A stretch of 64,000 nucleotides of DNA from Saprospirales bacterium (GTDB taxonomy: Bacteria > Bacteroidota > Bacteroidia > Chitinophagales > Saprospiraceae): positions 1-64,000 of the forward strand of contig JADJBL010000012.1 in NCBI GenBank assembly GCA_016703765.1, written 5' to 3'. Every line of letters begins with the position of its first letter. Position 1 is the first letter of the stretch. Made by a program: the position numbers and the translations under genes. Under the pieces are notes generated by a model. That model did not search any database and had not been told where the DNA came from. It was given only the letters and a program-made list of their open reading frames with translations. Positions 54,057 through 61,557 of the stretch are shown piece by piece.

Positions 54057-54638
54057 GACTCAATCGGTGGAAAACAAGCGGGAGGGCCTTATCTTCGCCC
54101 CGGAAAAGGCCAACCCGACTTGCCAATGTCTGATGATCGCATGATTCGCCTGTTGCAACGAAACGGCCCCGAAGGCCTATCTTTGCTATATGACCAATAT
54201 GCGAAAGCCCTTTACGGGGTGATCTACCACGTGCTGCAAAACACGGAAGCGGCGGAAGAGGTCCTACAGGATGCGATGATGAAGATTTGGAAAAATGCAT
54301 CTAATTTCGATCCGGGGAAAGGGAGTTTCCTGAACTGGATCCTGCAGATTGCGCGAAATGCCGCCATCGACCGCGTGCGGCTCAAGCGTTTTTCCAACGT
54401 GAGCGATCCCATCGAATCAGCCTCCCAAAACCAGGCGGAAGCAACATTCAATCCCGAAACCGTCGATGTACCCGATTTGGTCCGAAAACTGGAACCGGCC
54501 CAGCGCGAGATCATCGAATTGGTCTATTTTCAGGGCTATTCCCAATCTGAAGCAGCCGAAGCGCTTGGGCTGCCCTTGGGCACCCTGAAAAGCCGGCTTT
54601 ATAACGCAATAAACAAATTAGGTTCCATGTTTACCTGA
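54057..54638 (+). CDS. ECF-type RNA polymerase sigma factor
   Basis: About 193 residues from the ATG at 54057. Sigma region 2: LLYDQYAKALYGVIYHVL, AEEVLQDAMMKIWKNASNFDPGKGSFLNWILQIARNAAID. Region 4 helix-turn-helix: LEPAQREIIELVYFQGYSQSEAAEALGLPLGTLKSRLY. The architecture (short linker, no N-terminal region 1) is that of ECF sigma factors paired with membrane anti-sigma factors. The anti-sigma gene starts 7 bases after the stop. An alternative start at 54126 (MSDDRMIRLL) would remove a poorly conserved leader. Confidence 0.9.
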   Translation, partial: DSIGGKQAGGPYLRPGKGQPDLPMSDDRMIRLLQRNGPEGLSLLYDQYAKALYGVIYHVLQNTEAAEEVLQDAMMKIWKNASNFDPGKGSFLNWILQIARNAAIDRVRLKRFSNVSDPIESASQNQAEATFNPETVDVPDLVRKLEPAQREIIELVYFQGYSQSEAAEALGLPLGTLKSRLYNAINKLGSMFT

Positions 54639-54645
54639 CCTCGCC

Positions 54646-55390
54646 ATGGATATTCAAGCCTACATAGAATCCGGAATTATAGAGCTCTACGCCTCGGGAG
54701 CCCTACCCCCCGCCGAAGCCCGGGAGCTGGAGGCCGTTGCGGAGCAATACCCGGAAATAAAGGCCAGAATCCGGCAGATCCAGGACACCCTCGACGCCTA
54801 CGCCCTGGCCCACGCCCGCGAACCGCGCGCCGGACTGAAACAGGAATTTCTCGCAAAATTTGAAAAGGAAAAACCTCCCCCCGAAAAGAAAGAACGGGCT
54901 CCTTGCCCTGGGCTGGGCCCTGGCATTCGCCGGCTTTTTGCTCTCGGGGATGATTTATTTCTATTGCCAAAATGTCGAAAAAGAACGCGAGGAGTTAAAA
55001 CTAAAACAAATACAGCTCGAAAACAACGCTCAGAAAGCGATCGCCCAATTGGAAACGATAGCCAAGCCGGATACCAGGTATATCGTCCTCCAGGGAATGG
55101 GTATAGCCCAAGGGAAGGAGGCAAGCCTCTTCTGGAATGAGGCCCAGGGCAAAGCCTATCTTTCCGCAGGCTCTCTGCCCCCTCCTCCGCCGGGAAAACA
55201 ATACCAGCTCTGGTCGATTGCAGATGACATACCCTACGATGCAGGGCTGCTGCTTCCCGGGGTAGCCAATCTGCAATCGATGAATGAAGTGACCAAAGCC
55301 CAGGCCTTCGCCATTACCCTCGAAATAGAAGGCGGAAGCCCGACCCCTACGTTGGACCAAATGGTGGCGATGGGCGCAATAAGCGGCTGA
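54646..55390 (+). CDS. Membrane anti-sigma factor, RskA-like (frameshifted)
   Basis: Two frames make one protein of about 245 residues. Frame 1 from 54646 gives the sigma-binding N-terminus (SGIIELYASGALPPAEARELE, EQYPEIKARI) up to KEKPPPEKKE. Frame 2 gives a single membrane helix (LLALGWALAFAGFLLSGMIYF), a coiled-coil-prone stretch (VEKEREELKLKQIQLENNAQKAIAQLE, which belongs to the periplasmic stalk) and an RskA-type C-terminal domain (PPPGKQYQLWSIADDIPYDAGLL). One extra base lies within the C6/A4 runs at about 54876-54890. The family holds its ECF sigma factor at the membrane until a signal arrives. Probably intact in the organism. Confidence 0.83.
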
Positions 55391-55396
55391 TCCGGT

Positions 55397-55786
55397 TTAT
55401 TTTGTTCCCCAAACAGCTACGCGGGCCTTGCCTTTGCGCACGCCTTTGGTTTCGTACCAGAAGCTGATCTTGGTCAAATGCCGCAGACCGCCGTCCAGAT
55501 CGATCACCCGGCTCTCCTGGCCGGCCTTGAAATGGGTGCGAAGCTGCACATCCTGCACGCTGCCATTGTCGAAATGGATCTTCATGTCGTACATTTTCAG
55601 AGGCCCGTCCGTGACGCGCAGTTTCAACTGCCGGAAATCGTCGCGAAAATCGCCCAGATAGATCTCGTCGTGGTCGGTCCGGAAAGAGACCCATTTGTCT
55701 GCGATAAATTTCCAGTCCTGAGCGATGGCGAAGCTCATCAGAGCCACGGGGAGGAGAAGGAGAATGAAAGCTTTTTGGAATTTCAT
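55397..55786 (-). CDS. Small secreted protein, DUF2541-like
   Basis: 129 residues from the ATG at 55786. Signal peptide MKFQKAFILLLLPVALMSFAIAQ, then a compact beta domain with VSFRTDHDEIYLGDF, LKLRVTDGPLKMYDMKIHFDNG, VQLRTHFKAGQESRVIDLDGG and FWYETKGVRKGKARVAVWG. The pattern resembles DUF2541 proteins of Bacteroidota; function unknown. An in-frame start at 55852 is less likely because a minus-strand -7-like box TACCTTTA (55819-55826) lies inside that extension. Convergent with the anti-sigma gene, 6 bases apart. Confidence 0.72.
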   Translation of the reverse strand: MKFQKAFILLLLPVALMSFAIAQDWKFIADKWVSFRTDHDEIYLGDFRDDFRQLKLRVTDGPLKMYDMKIHFDNGSVQDVQLRTHFKAGQESRVIDLDGGLRHLTKISFWYETKGVRKGKARVAVWGTK

Positions 55787-55818
55787 GATATGGAGTTTAG
55801 AAAAAATTGAACCGAACG

Positions 55819-55826
55819 TAAAGGTA
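55819..55826 (-). promoter_or_regulatory. Candidate -7 box for the DUF2541-like gene
   Basis: Minus-strand TACCTTTA, one mismatch to TAnnTTTG, about 32 bases before the ATG at 55786. It sits in the longest gap of the window (55787-56044), which otherwise shows only AT-rich sequence. Confidence 0.4.
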
Positions 55827-56044
55827 AGGAGCACAGTTAGTGTCTTTTTCATAGATATGGGTGCATGGTGTGTGAAATAACCGGCAATAGACCCTCCAAA
55901 TGTCTGATAGTTTAAAGAAGAAACCCTAACCCTTTCGGGTGATTTATATGTACCAAATATCTTGCTATATGTTAATTAAAAATTTATTATAGATTAAAAA
56001 AAAATACCATAACTTATGCCGTGGCTACCAAACTCGGGAATGGA

Positions 56045-56980
56045 ATGATCAAACCGCTGCTTTTTTCTTTGTTATTTTTTTTGTTTGCCTTTGTATTTCT
56101 TTCAAATCATGACCTCCGCGAAAACTTCCTCCGCGGCACGCAGATCGCCCGGGGATTGCTCCCCGAGTGGGACCCCGACGACATGGCGGGCAATTTCCAG
56201 CGGGGCATGGTCAAGGCCAAGGCCATCTCGGACCTGGGTTTTTACGAAGGCTGGGAAACTCTTGCCACCGAGATCACCCGAGAGGGGGACACCATCCAGG
56301 TCCGCCGCCGAAGCGAAGAAGTACAACCCGGACGGCCTTTCCCCGGCCTCAACTCCGTGCTCGACACGACCAAGCTGATCGCCTCCTTAAAAAAGGAAGG
56401 CCATTGGAATTCCTCCTGGGCGCGCAGGTTGCGCTACGTGGAGAAGTACTACCATCTCGCCGTGGAGGAGATGCTCGTCTCGGGCATCCCCGCCAGCGTC
56501 ACGTTGGCCCAGGCCATTTGCGAGAGCAATTCGGGCCGAGGCACCCTGGCGCGCAAGGCCAACAACCATTTCGGCGTCAAATGCCGCCTGAAAAAAAATT
56601 CCCTGAGCAAATGGGAGGAAGAAAACTACTTCGCAGGCTCCCTCGGCTGCGGCTGTTTCCAACAGGAAGACGACCACAAATGGGACCATTTTCGCATGTA
56701 TTGCGGCGATGCCGGCGTGGATGAAAGCTTCCGGGACCATACCCTGGTGCTGCAAAATCCCCGCTATAAAAAACTGTTCCGATACCAGGTCTCCGACGCC
56801 CTCTACCCACTCGACAAATCCTGGTTCGGCGTCGAAGCCGTGCCCTATTACGCAGGCGCCGCCGCCATGCTCAAAGCAGGCGGCTACGCCACCGCCCCCG
56901 ACTATCACTGGACCGTCGCCGGTATCATTGACCGCCTGGAGCTTTGGCGCATCGATTTTGCCGTCGTTTCTTTATTTTAA
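56045..56980 (+). CDS. Glucosaminidase (GH73-type peptidoglycan hydrolase)
   Basis: About 311 residues from the ATG at 56045; a GTG at 56021 would add 8 residues. An N-terminal membrane anchor or uncleaved signal (IKPLLFSLLFFLFAFVFLS) is followed by a 100-residue linker and the glucosaminidase domain (about 130-305): YHLAVEEMLVSGIPASVTLAQAICESNSGRGTLARKANNHFGVKC, where the Glu of AICESNSG is the likely catalytic acid. AGVDESFRDHTLVLQNPRYKKLF and PYYAGAAAMLKAGGYATAPDY follow. The family cuts the glycan strand of peptidoglycan in cell-wall turnover. There is no LysM domain, unlike many relatives. Two perfect hairpins follow the stop. Confidence 0.88.
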   Translation: MIKPLLFSLLFFLFAFVFLSNHDLRENFLRGTQIARGLLPEWDPDDMAGNFQRGMVKAKAISDLGFYEGWETLATEITREGDTIQVRRRSEEVQPGRPFPGLNSVLDTTKLIASLKKEGHWNSSWARRLRYVEKYYHLAVEEMLVSGIPASVTLAQAICESNSGRGTLARKANNHFGVKCRLKKNSLSKWEEENYFAGSLGCGCFQQEDDHKWDHFRMYCGDAGVDESFRDHTLVLQNPRYKKLFRYQVSDALYPLDKSWFGVEAVPYYAGAAAMLKAGGYATAPDYHWTVAGIIDRLELWRIDFAVVSLF

Positions 56981-57018
56981 AAAACGTAATACTTTGAGGA
57001 AAAAGCTCTTTAATAAAT

Positions 57019-57063
57019 TTTGTAAAGCATGCCGCGGCCTGCGGCCGCGGCATGCTTTACAAA
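57019..57063. terminator. Perfect 21-bp hairpin 1
   Basis: Left arm 57019-57039, TGC loop, right arm 57043-57063, all 21 pairs perfect, with a GC-rich core (GCCGCGGCC). It shares its last three bases with the next hairpin. Downstream of the glucosaminidase gene. Confidence 0.7.
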
Positions 57064-57103
57064 GACTCCAAAGGGCGCGCGCAGCGCGCCCTTTGGAGTC
57101 TTT
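57061..57103. terminator. Perfect 20-bp hairpin 2 with T-run
   Basis: Left arm 57061-57080, GCA loop, right arm 57084-57103, all 20 pairs perfect, followed by GTTTTTAATTTTTTATT. This is the likelier of the two to act as a Rho-independent terminator on the plus strand. Confidence 0.75.
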
Positions 57104-57153
57104 GTTTTTAATTTTTTATTAATTAATTATTTATTTACAAAAAAACTTTACTC

Positions 57154-57777
57154 ATGAAAGATCTTGGATGGACCGCTTTTTTCGCGCTACTTTTTTGCGT
57201 CGTTGTCGTGTATTACCTTGGAAAAGATAAAAACGGAGCTGCCGTCATGGTACACGATGAATATGTAGAATCGGAAGCCTCTATGTCCCCCACTGGAGGA
57301 CCTGAAGTCAACGAAGAAAACCTCGATTTTTACGCAAAGCCCTCGTCCAAAAAAACTTCAAAGGAAGCGACCAGGGAGTCGGAGCGCGTGCGAAAATCCT
57401 CGGAGGAGTCTTCGTCTTACTCGACCGTTTATCCGCCGAAAAATAAGGAGGCTAAAAGGGAAAATGAATACAAGTCATCGAAAGTCGAAACTTCTTACGC
57501 TACCACCGCCACCACCGCCAAGCAGGATGCCGCCAGAAGGTTGAACGAAAAAGCCATCTCGGCTGAAAAGAAGTTAGCGGCTGAAAAAAAGAGGAATAGC
57601 TCCTCTTACGTTTCTTCTGAAAAGAAATTAAAAAATGCCTTGAAGGAAGAAGATATTTCCACGGCAAATAAAGCCGCAGGGGAGATGGAGGAAGAACTCG
57701 GGGTGGAGCTCAAGTTCGCACCTTCCAAGCCCGGGGAGAAATTGCCGGATAATCCTTTTCACAAAAAGAGGAATTAA
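57154..57777 (+). CDS. Membrane-anchored Lys/Glu/Ser-rich protein of unknown function
   Basis: 207 residues. One N-terminal membrane segment (WTAFFALLFCVVVVYYL, about 5-21) followed by a low-complexity, highly charged, probably disordered or helical region: KKTSKEATRESERVRKSSEES, then AARRLNEKAISAEKKLAAEKK with coiled-coil potential, and a short C-terminal tail (FAPSKPGEKLPDNPFHKK). No family recognised. It is an isolated gene between a double hairpin and a convergent-gene hairpin. Codon choice (AAA/AAG-rich) reflects its composition. Confidence 0.65.
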   Translation: MKDLGWTAFFALLFCVVVVYYLGKDKNGAAVMVHDEYVESEASMSPTGGPEVNEENLDFYAKPSSKKTSKEATRESERVRKSSEESSSYSTVYPPKNKEAKRENEYKSSKVETSYATTATTAKQDAARRLNEKAISAEKKLAAEKKRNSSSYVSSEKKLKNALKEEDISTANKAAGEMEEELGVELKFAPSKPGEKLPDNPFHKKRN

Positions 57778-57807
57778 AAAATAAAAAATCCGCTCCTTGA
57801 AAATTTT

Positions 57808-57875
57808 AACCGCAAAGACGCAAAGACCGCTAAGGAAATTCGAAGAATCTTAGCGTTCTTAGCGCCTTTGCGGTT
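57808..57875. terminator. Bidirectional palindrome of CGCAAAGAC/CGCTAAG units
   Basis: The left side (AACCGCAAAGACGCAAAG, then ACCGCTAAG) is mirrored by CTTAGCGTTCTTAGCG and CCTTTGCGGTT. It lies between convergent genes ending at 57777 (plus) and 57880 (minus). Confidence 0.7.
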
Positions 57876-57879
57876 CATT

Positions 57880-58593
57880 CTATTTTGTTTTTCCGGAAAA
57901 ATGTACGGGCAACAAAACCAATACGAAAAACACCAGCCCGATCGCCTCGCCGACCAACAAATACCAGGGGTAGGGGCCCAAATAATCGAGCGCCGAAGCC
58001 GTGGGCGGCTTGCCCATGATGTAGGCATAATTGGAGCCGAGCGCCAGGTTGATGAAAAACAGGGTCAGCAAATAAACCTGCAAAAGCAGGAACGAACGCC
58101 AAAGGCTTCTCCAGTTCGGGTGAAAGCCGTACACCGCCGTGGCGTAAACCGCAAACGCGATCAGCCCGCCATGGACGACCCAGTATTTGAGGAACGTGAA
58201 ATGCGGAAATCCCTCGAACAAATGGGGGGTGAGCACCGCTTGAATGGTGCCCGCCATGATCCAGAAATAAATTACCTCCTGCACCCGCCGCGAAGGCCGC
58301 CACATGAGAAATGGCAAGGCCAGGGCCACGGAATTGCAGATGTCGAAAGGCAGGTCGGTCTTGTAATCGAATTGCCCCAGCGCCAGCCGGATTGCGATCC
58401 AACCCAGCACCGCCAGGGCCATCGTCACGGCCATCACCCTTCCTACGAAGATTTGCTGCTCCTCAGACAGGCGCCTTTTCGCAAAAATCGCCAGCCCGGC
58501 GCTGCCGCCGACGGTGAGCCCGATCATCGCCAGGTGCTGGGCGCCAAAAAGTCGAAAATCGGTATTCGGCTGAAGAAACAGGTCGGTCAGCAT
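57880..58593 (-). CDS. TIGR02206-like integral membrane protein
   Basis: 237 residues with about six to seven membrane helices (e.g. HLAMIGLTVGGSAGLAIFA, VMAVTMALAVLGWIAIRLAL, VVHGGLIAFAVYATAVYGF, LVGEAIGLVFFVLVLLPVHF). The motifs TDLPFDICNSVALALPF and VIYFWIMAGTIQAVLTPHL match the YwaF/TIGR02206 family of unknown function. A minus-strand -7-like box TACCTTTA occurs at 58616-58623, leaving a leader of about 17 bases. Convergent with the charged membrane protein gene, divergent from the SGNH hydrolase gene. Confidence 0.85.
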   Translation of the reverse strand: MLTDLFLQPNTDFRLFGAQHLAMIGLTVGGSAGLAIFAKRRLSEEQQIFVGRVMAVTMALAVLGWIAIRLALGQFDYKTDLPFDICNSVALALPFLMWRPSRRVQEVIYFWIMAGTIQAVLTPHLFEGFPHFTFLKYWVVHGGLIAFAVYATAVYGFHPNWRSLWRSFLLLQVYLLTLFFINLALGSNYAYIMGKPPTASALDYLGPYPWYLLVGEAIGLVFFVLVLLPVHFSGKTK

Positions 58594-58615
58594 GAGATAA
58601 TGGGGGTTTCTGGTG

Positions 58616-58623
58616 TAAAGGTA
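58616..58623 (-). promoter_or_regulatory. Candidate -7 box for the TIGR02206-like gene
   Basis: Minus-strand TACCTTTA, the same octamer seen at 55819-55826, 22 bases before the ATG. Confidence 0.4.
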
Positions 58624-58655
58624 AGTAACGGGTCGGAGGATAAACCCTTTTTGGA

Positions 58656-58747
58656 TTATGAGGTTTATTAAGTTTATGAGGTTTATAAGGTTTATGTGTG
58701 ACCTTGCATCAACCCAACTAAAAACTAAAAACTAAAAACTAAAAACT
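58656..58747. repeat. Short direct repeats GAGGTTTAT and AAAAACT in a divergent gap
   Basis: 58656-58696 iterates GAGGTTTAT/AAGTTTAT units; 58717-58747 iterates the heptamer AAAAACT about four times. The two blocks are partly complementary (AGTTT versus AAACT). They lie between divergent genes. Confidence 0.6.
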
Positions 58748-58751
58748 CCCC

Positions 58752-59420
58752 ATGCGTCCCATCCTCCTTCTCACTATCCTCCTCTCCTTCGCATGTCAAC
58801 ACCAGGCCGTTATGCAAAAGCCCGTTAAATACCTCGCCTTGGGCGATTCCTACACCATCGGCCACGGCGTGCCGGAGCAAGATCGTTTTCCGGTCCAATT
58901 TGCCGAACGCCTCCGCACCGACGGCATTCCCGCCGAAGACCCGCGTATCCTCGCCACGACGGGCTGGACGACCGGAAATCTCAAAAATGCCTTACAAAAT
59001 GCCGGTTTGGAAAAAGATTACGACCTGGTGTCCCTCCTCATCGGGGTGAATAACCAATACCAGGGCCGTACGCTGGGAGAATACGAAACGGAGTTCGACC
59101 AATTGCTCGACTCAGCCATCGCCTATGCGGGTGGAGATCCGGCAAAGGTTTTCGTACTGTCCATACCCGATTATGCCTATACCCCTTTCGGACAAAACCG
59201 CCCCAATCCGCCTGCTATTTCCACCGCGATCGACGCTTTCAATGCCGTCAACAAAACCCTGGCGGAAGCCCGCGGTATTCTGTATTTCGATATTACACCC
59301 ATCTCCCGCCAGGGCCTGGCGCAACCGGAACTGGTTGCAGGCGATGGTTTGCACCCATCGGGGGAGATGTACAGGAGGTGGGTGAATACCTTTTACGAAG
59401 TGGTGAAGGAAAAACGGTAG
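58752..59420 (+). CDS. SGNH/GDSL hydrolase lipoprotein
   Basis: 222 residues. A lipoprotein-like signal (MRPILLLTILLSFAC, Cys at 15) is followed by the SGNH fold: block I YLALGDSYTIGHGV (nucleophile Ser), TGWTTGNL, block III LIGVNNQYQG (oxyanion Asn), VFVLSIPDYAYTPF, and block V DGLHPSGEMY (catalytic Asp and His). Esterase or acylhydrolase activity is expected, probably in the periplasm or outer membrane; the substrate is unknown. Single gene, convergent with the T9SS propeller gene (14-base gap). Confidence 0.9.
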   Translation: MRPILLLTILLSFACQHQAVMQKPVKYLALGDSYTIGHGVPEQDRFPVQFAERLRTDGIPAEDPRILATTGWTTGNLKNALQNAGLEKDYDLVSLLIGVNNQYQGRTLGEYETEFDQLLDSAIAYAGGDPAKVFVLSIPDYAYTPFGQNRPNPPAISTAIDAFNAVNKTLAEARGILYFDITPISRQGLAQPELVAGDGLHPSGEMYRRWVNTFYEVVKEKR

Positions 59421-59434
59421 CCCCCGGCCCCGGT

Positions 59435-60676
59435 CTATTGTTTAACGAACATCCTGTCGATGCCTGCCCCCTTGCCATTCGTTAGCCTGCAAAGGTAGGT
59501 GCCGTCGGGCAGGCCGGCCAGCGTTATTTGCAGGGTGTACTTGCCTGACCTCAGGGTGGACTGCTGAATCTCTTTTATCGTCCTTCCATACTGATCCAAT
59601 AATTGAAGGAAATAATCATCCCCATCCCGGAGGGTCAACTCGATCTCGATGTATTCGCCGGCCGGATTGGGATAGGCGAGAAGCTCGCCCGGGCTGTCCG
59701 CCTGGATGTCGCCCAGTCCCGAAGGACCTCCAACTCCATACCGAAGGATTACGCCCTCGTCGCCCACTGCCCATCCCAGGCTTTCGGAACTGAAAAAGAT
59801 GCCGTGGAGGTTGACAAAGGTCATCTGGGGCTCCTGGATCCAATTGTCTCCGCCGTCGGTCGTCTTGAATATCAGACCGTTGTATCCCGAGATCCAGCCG
59901 ATATTGGCATTCAGAAAAAAAACATCGGTCAGGCGGTCTTCGGGACCTGCAATTTCCGTCCTGCTCCAGTAATTTCCACCGTCGGTCGTGCGAAATACCA
60001 CCCCCGAGTCGGCTACCGCGTAGCCATTGGTAGCGGAGGTAAAATGCAGTCCGTAAATATCGATGCAGGACCAGTCTGCATAATTATTCCATTCGTAAAA
60101 GACCCATGTTGCGCCTCCGTCATCCGTTCTGGCAATATGGCCGCATTGGCCCACGACAAAACCGGTGCTTTGGTTGAGCATAAAACCGGCCAGGTAATCT
60201 TCGATAATTCCGCTTCCGCTCGGCTCCGACCAGGTGCTTCCTGCATTGGCAGTTTTTACAAAAGAGCTAAACTGCATAAAAGCGTAGCCGTTGTCGGGGG
60301 AAAGGAATTGCAGGTCGTTCACTGCGAGGAGAAAGGAATTGGTGTACCCGTCGTACCAGCTCTGTCCCCCGTTATGGGTGGCATAGACCGTGTCCCAGCC
60401 TCCCAGATAAGCATCGCCGGGAGAAGTAGCCCACACGGTCTGAAAATCGGCAACAGAGGGCACGGAAACCGAAGCCCAGTTTTTCCCTTCGTTGGTAGAT
60501 TTCAGGCACCTGGCCCCAGCGCCGCCGATGTAGCCGGCGTTGCTGTTGGCAAAATGGACGGAGTACAGGTTTTCCGACACTCCGCTGGGTATTATTTGCC
60601 AAGCTACGTCGTATTGGCCGGAAACCTCCGTCAGTAAAGCAAAAATGAGCGTGAGAAGTAAACTCGTCCTTTTCAT
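59435..60676 (-). CDS. T9SS-sorted BNR/Ycf48-like beta-propeller protein
   Basis: 413 residues. Signal peptide (MKRTSLLLTLIFALLTEVSG), then about six propeller blades with the repeating pattern T-x-D/N-x-G-x-x-W (TNEGKNWASV, THNGGQSWYDG, TDDGGATWVFYEW, TTDGGNYWSR, TTDGGDNWIQE) and the companion G-Y/W-x-V/G strands (NGYAVADSGVVFRT). A T9SS type A sorting domain closes it (about 335-413; LLAYPNPAGEYIEIEL, YTLQITLAGLPDGTYLCRL). The Ycf48-like fold is a known scaffold; in secreted Bacteroidota proteins the role is usually unknown. Confidence 0.9.
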   Translation of the reverse strand: MKRTSLLLTLIFALLTEVSGQYDVAWQIIPSGVSENLYSVHFANSNAGYIGGAGARCLKSTNEGKNWASVSVPSVADFQTVWATSPGDAYLGGWDTVYATHNGGQSWYDGYTNSFLLAVNDLQFLSPDNGYAFMQFSSFVKTANAGSTWSEPSGSGIIEDYLAGFMLNQSTGFVVGQCGHIARTDDGGATWVFYEWNNYADWSCIDIYGLHFTSATNGYAVADSGVVFRTTDGGNYWSRTEIAGPEDRLTDVFFLNANIGWISGYNGLIFKTTDGGDNWIQEPQMTFVNLHGIFFSSESLGWAVGDEGVILRYGVGGPSGLGDIQADSPGELLAYPNPAGEYIEIELTLRDGDDYFLQLLDQYGRTIKEIQQSTLRSGKYTLQITLAGLPDGTYLCRLTNGKGAGIDRMFVKQ

Positions 60677-60849
60677 AATGGCTTGATTTTTAATCTATGA
60701 ATGAAAATAAAAGCCAAAACAGGACTTGTCCTTCCGGGTGGAAAGACAGCCAAAGGGAGTGATCGTCTCTAATGCTAAAACAAACTATAGATGGGCTAAA
60801 TAACAACAAAATTACGGAAGGGATAGTTTCTGATTCCTGCCATAAAAAA

Positions 60850-61554
60850 CTACCTCTTTGCAATCAAGGACCGGTACACATACAACCCGCCCGCTATTTC
60901 AAAAAAGCAAAGCCGGAACCACTGCCATCCGCTCATGGGCCCGCCGCGGATAAGGGGCAACACCGCCATCACCACCATCCCGACCAAAAGCAGGTAGGCG
61001 ATGATTTTTCCCCATTTGCTTTGGTAAAAATCCGGGCCCATGGCGATCTGATCTTTTTGCCCGGGTTGAAAATTGAAGTCGTTGAGGTGTTGCAGGAAGC
61101 TTTGGTAAAAGAGGTCGAAGTCGATGGATCTATCGATGACATAAGCCTGGCTGATCGTCCAGGATCGCTTGTCTTTCAAATGGATACCCAGCACCTTGCC
61201 CCGGCTGTCTTCCGTAAATGTGTAATCGTGCAACTCCTTCCATGCGATGAACACCTCCCGCCGGGGCAGGAAAAAAATACGGGGCTTCATCTTTTTGAGC
61301 ATTCCCCTTTCGTCTATGTCCACGGTTAAATAAACGGAAGAATACCTGAATCCAAAAAAGGTAAAAATTCCGCTCACTAGCAAAATAGGGATGAGCATCC
61401 AGTCGGAGACATCCTGGTATTTTTCATCTAACATGCCTTCCAGCCATTCCCAAGTAATCACGTAGGCTGCAAGAGGCAAAAGGCAACCCAGTACCCCGAA
61501 AAGGAGCATCCGCCAGGGGTTTGTGGCGATAAATGTAAACGAGGTGGATGGCAT
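60850..61554 (-). CDS. Membrane protein with a possible PH-like domain
   Basis: 234 residues. Two N-terminal membrane segments (MLLFGVLGCLLPLAAYVITW, about 15-35; MLIPILLVSGIFTFFGF, about 53-70), then a soluble beta-rich section (VYLTVDIDERGMLKKMKPRIFFLPRREVFIAWKELHDYTF) that resembles bacterial PH-like domains, and two C-terminal membrane segments (AYLLLVGMVVMAVLPLI; LCFFEIAGGLYVYRSL). The family is not firmly recognised. The ATG follows the CotH-family gene stop by 3 bases, so the two are probably co-transcribed, with this gene second. Confidence 0.65.
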   Translation of the reverse strand: MPSTSFTFIATNPWRMLLFGVLGCLLPLAAYVITWEWLEGMLDEKYQDVSDWMLIPILLVSGIFTFFGFRYSSVYLTVDIDERGMLKKMKPRIFFLPRREVFIAWKELHDYTFTEDSRGKVLGIHLKDKRSWTISQAYVIDRSIDFDLFYQSFLQHLNDFNFQPGQKDQIAMGPDFYQSKWGKIIAYLLLVGMVVMAVLPLIRGGPMSGWQWFRLCFFEIAGGLYVYRSLIAKR

Positions 61555-61557
61555 TCC

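Noticed and set aside
57019..57103. Integron attachment site or phage att site
   Set aside because: No integrase or tRNA gene nearby; the hairpins are perfect and simple, unlike attC sites.
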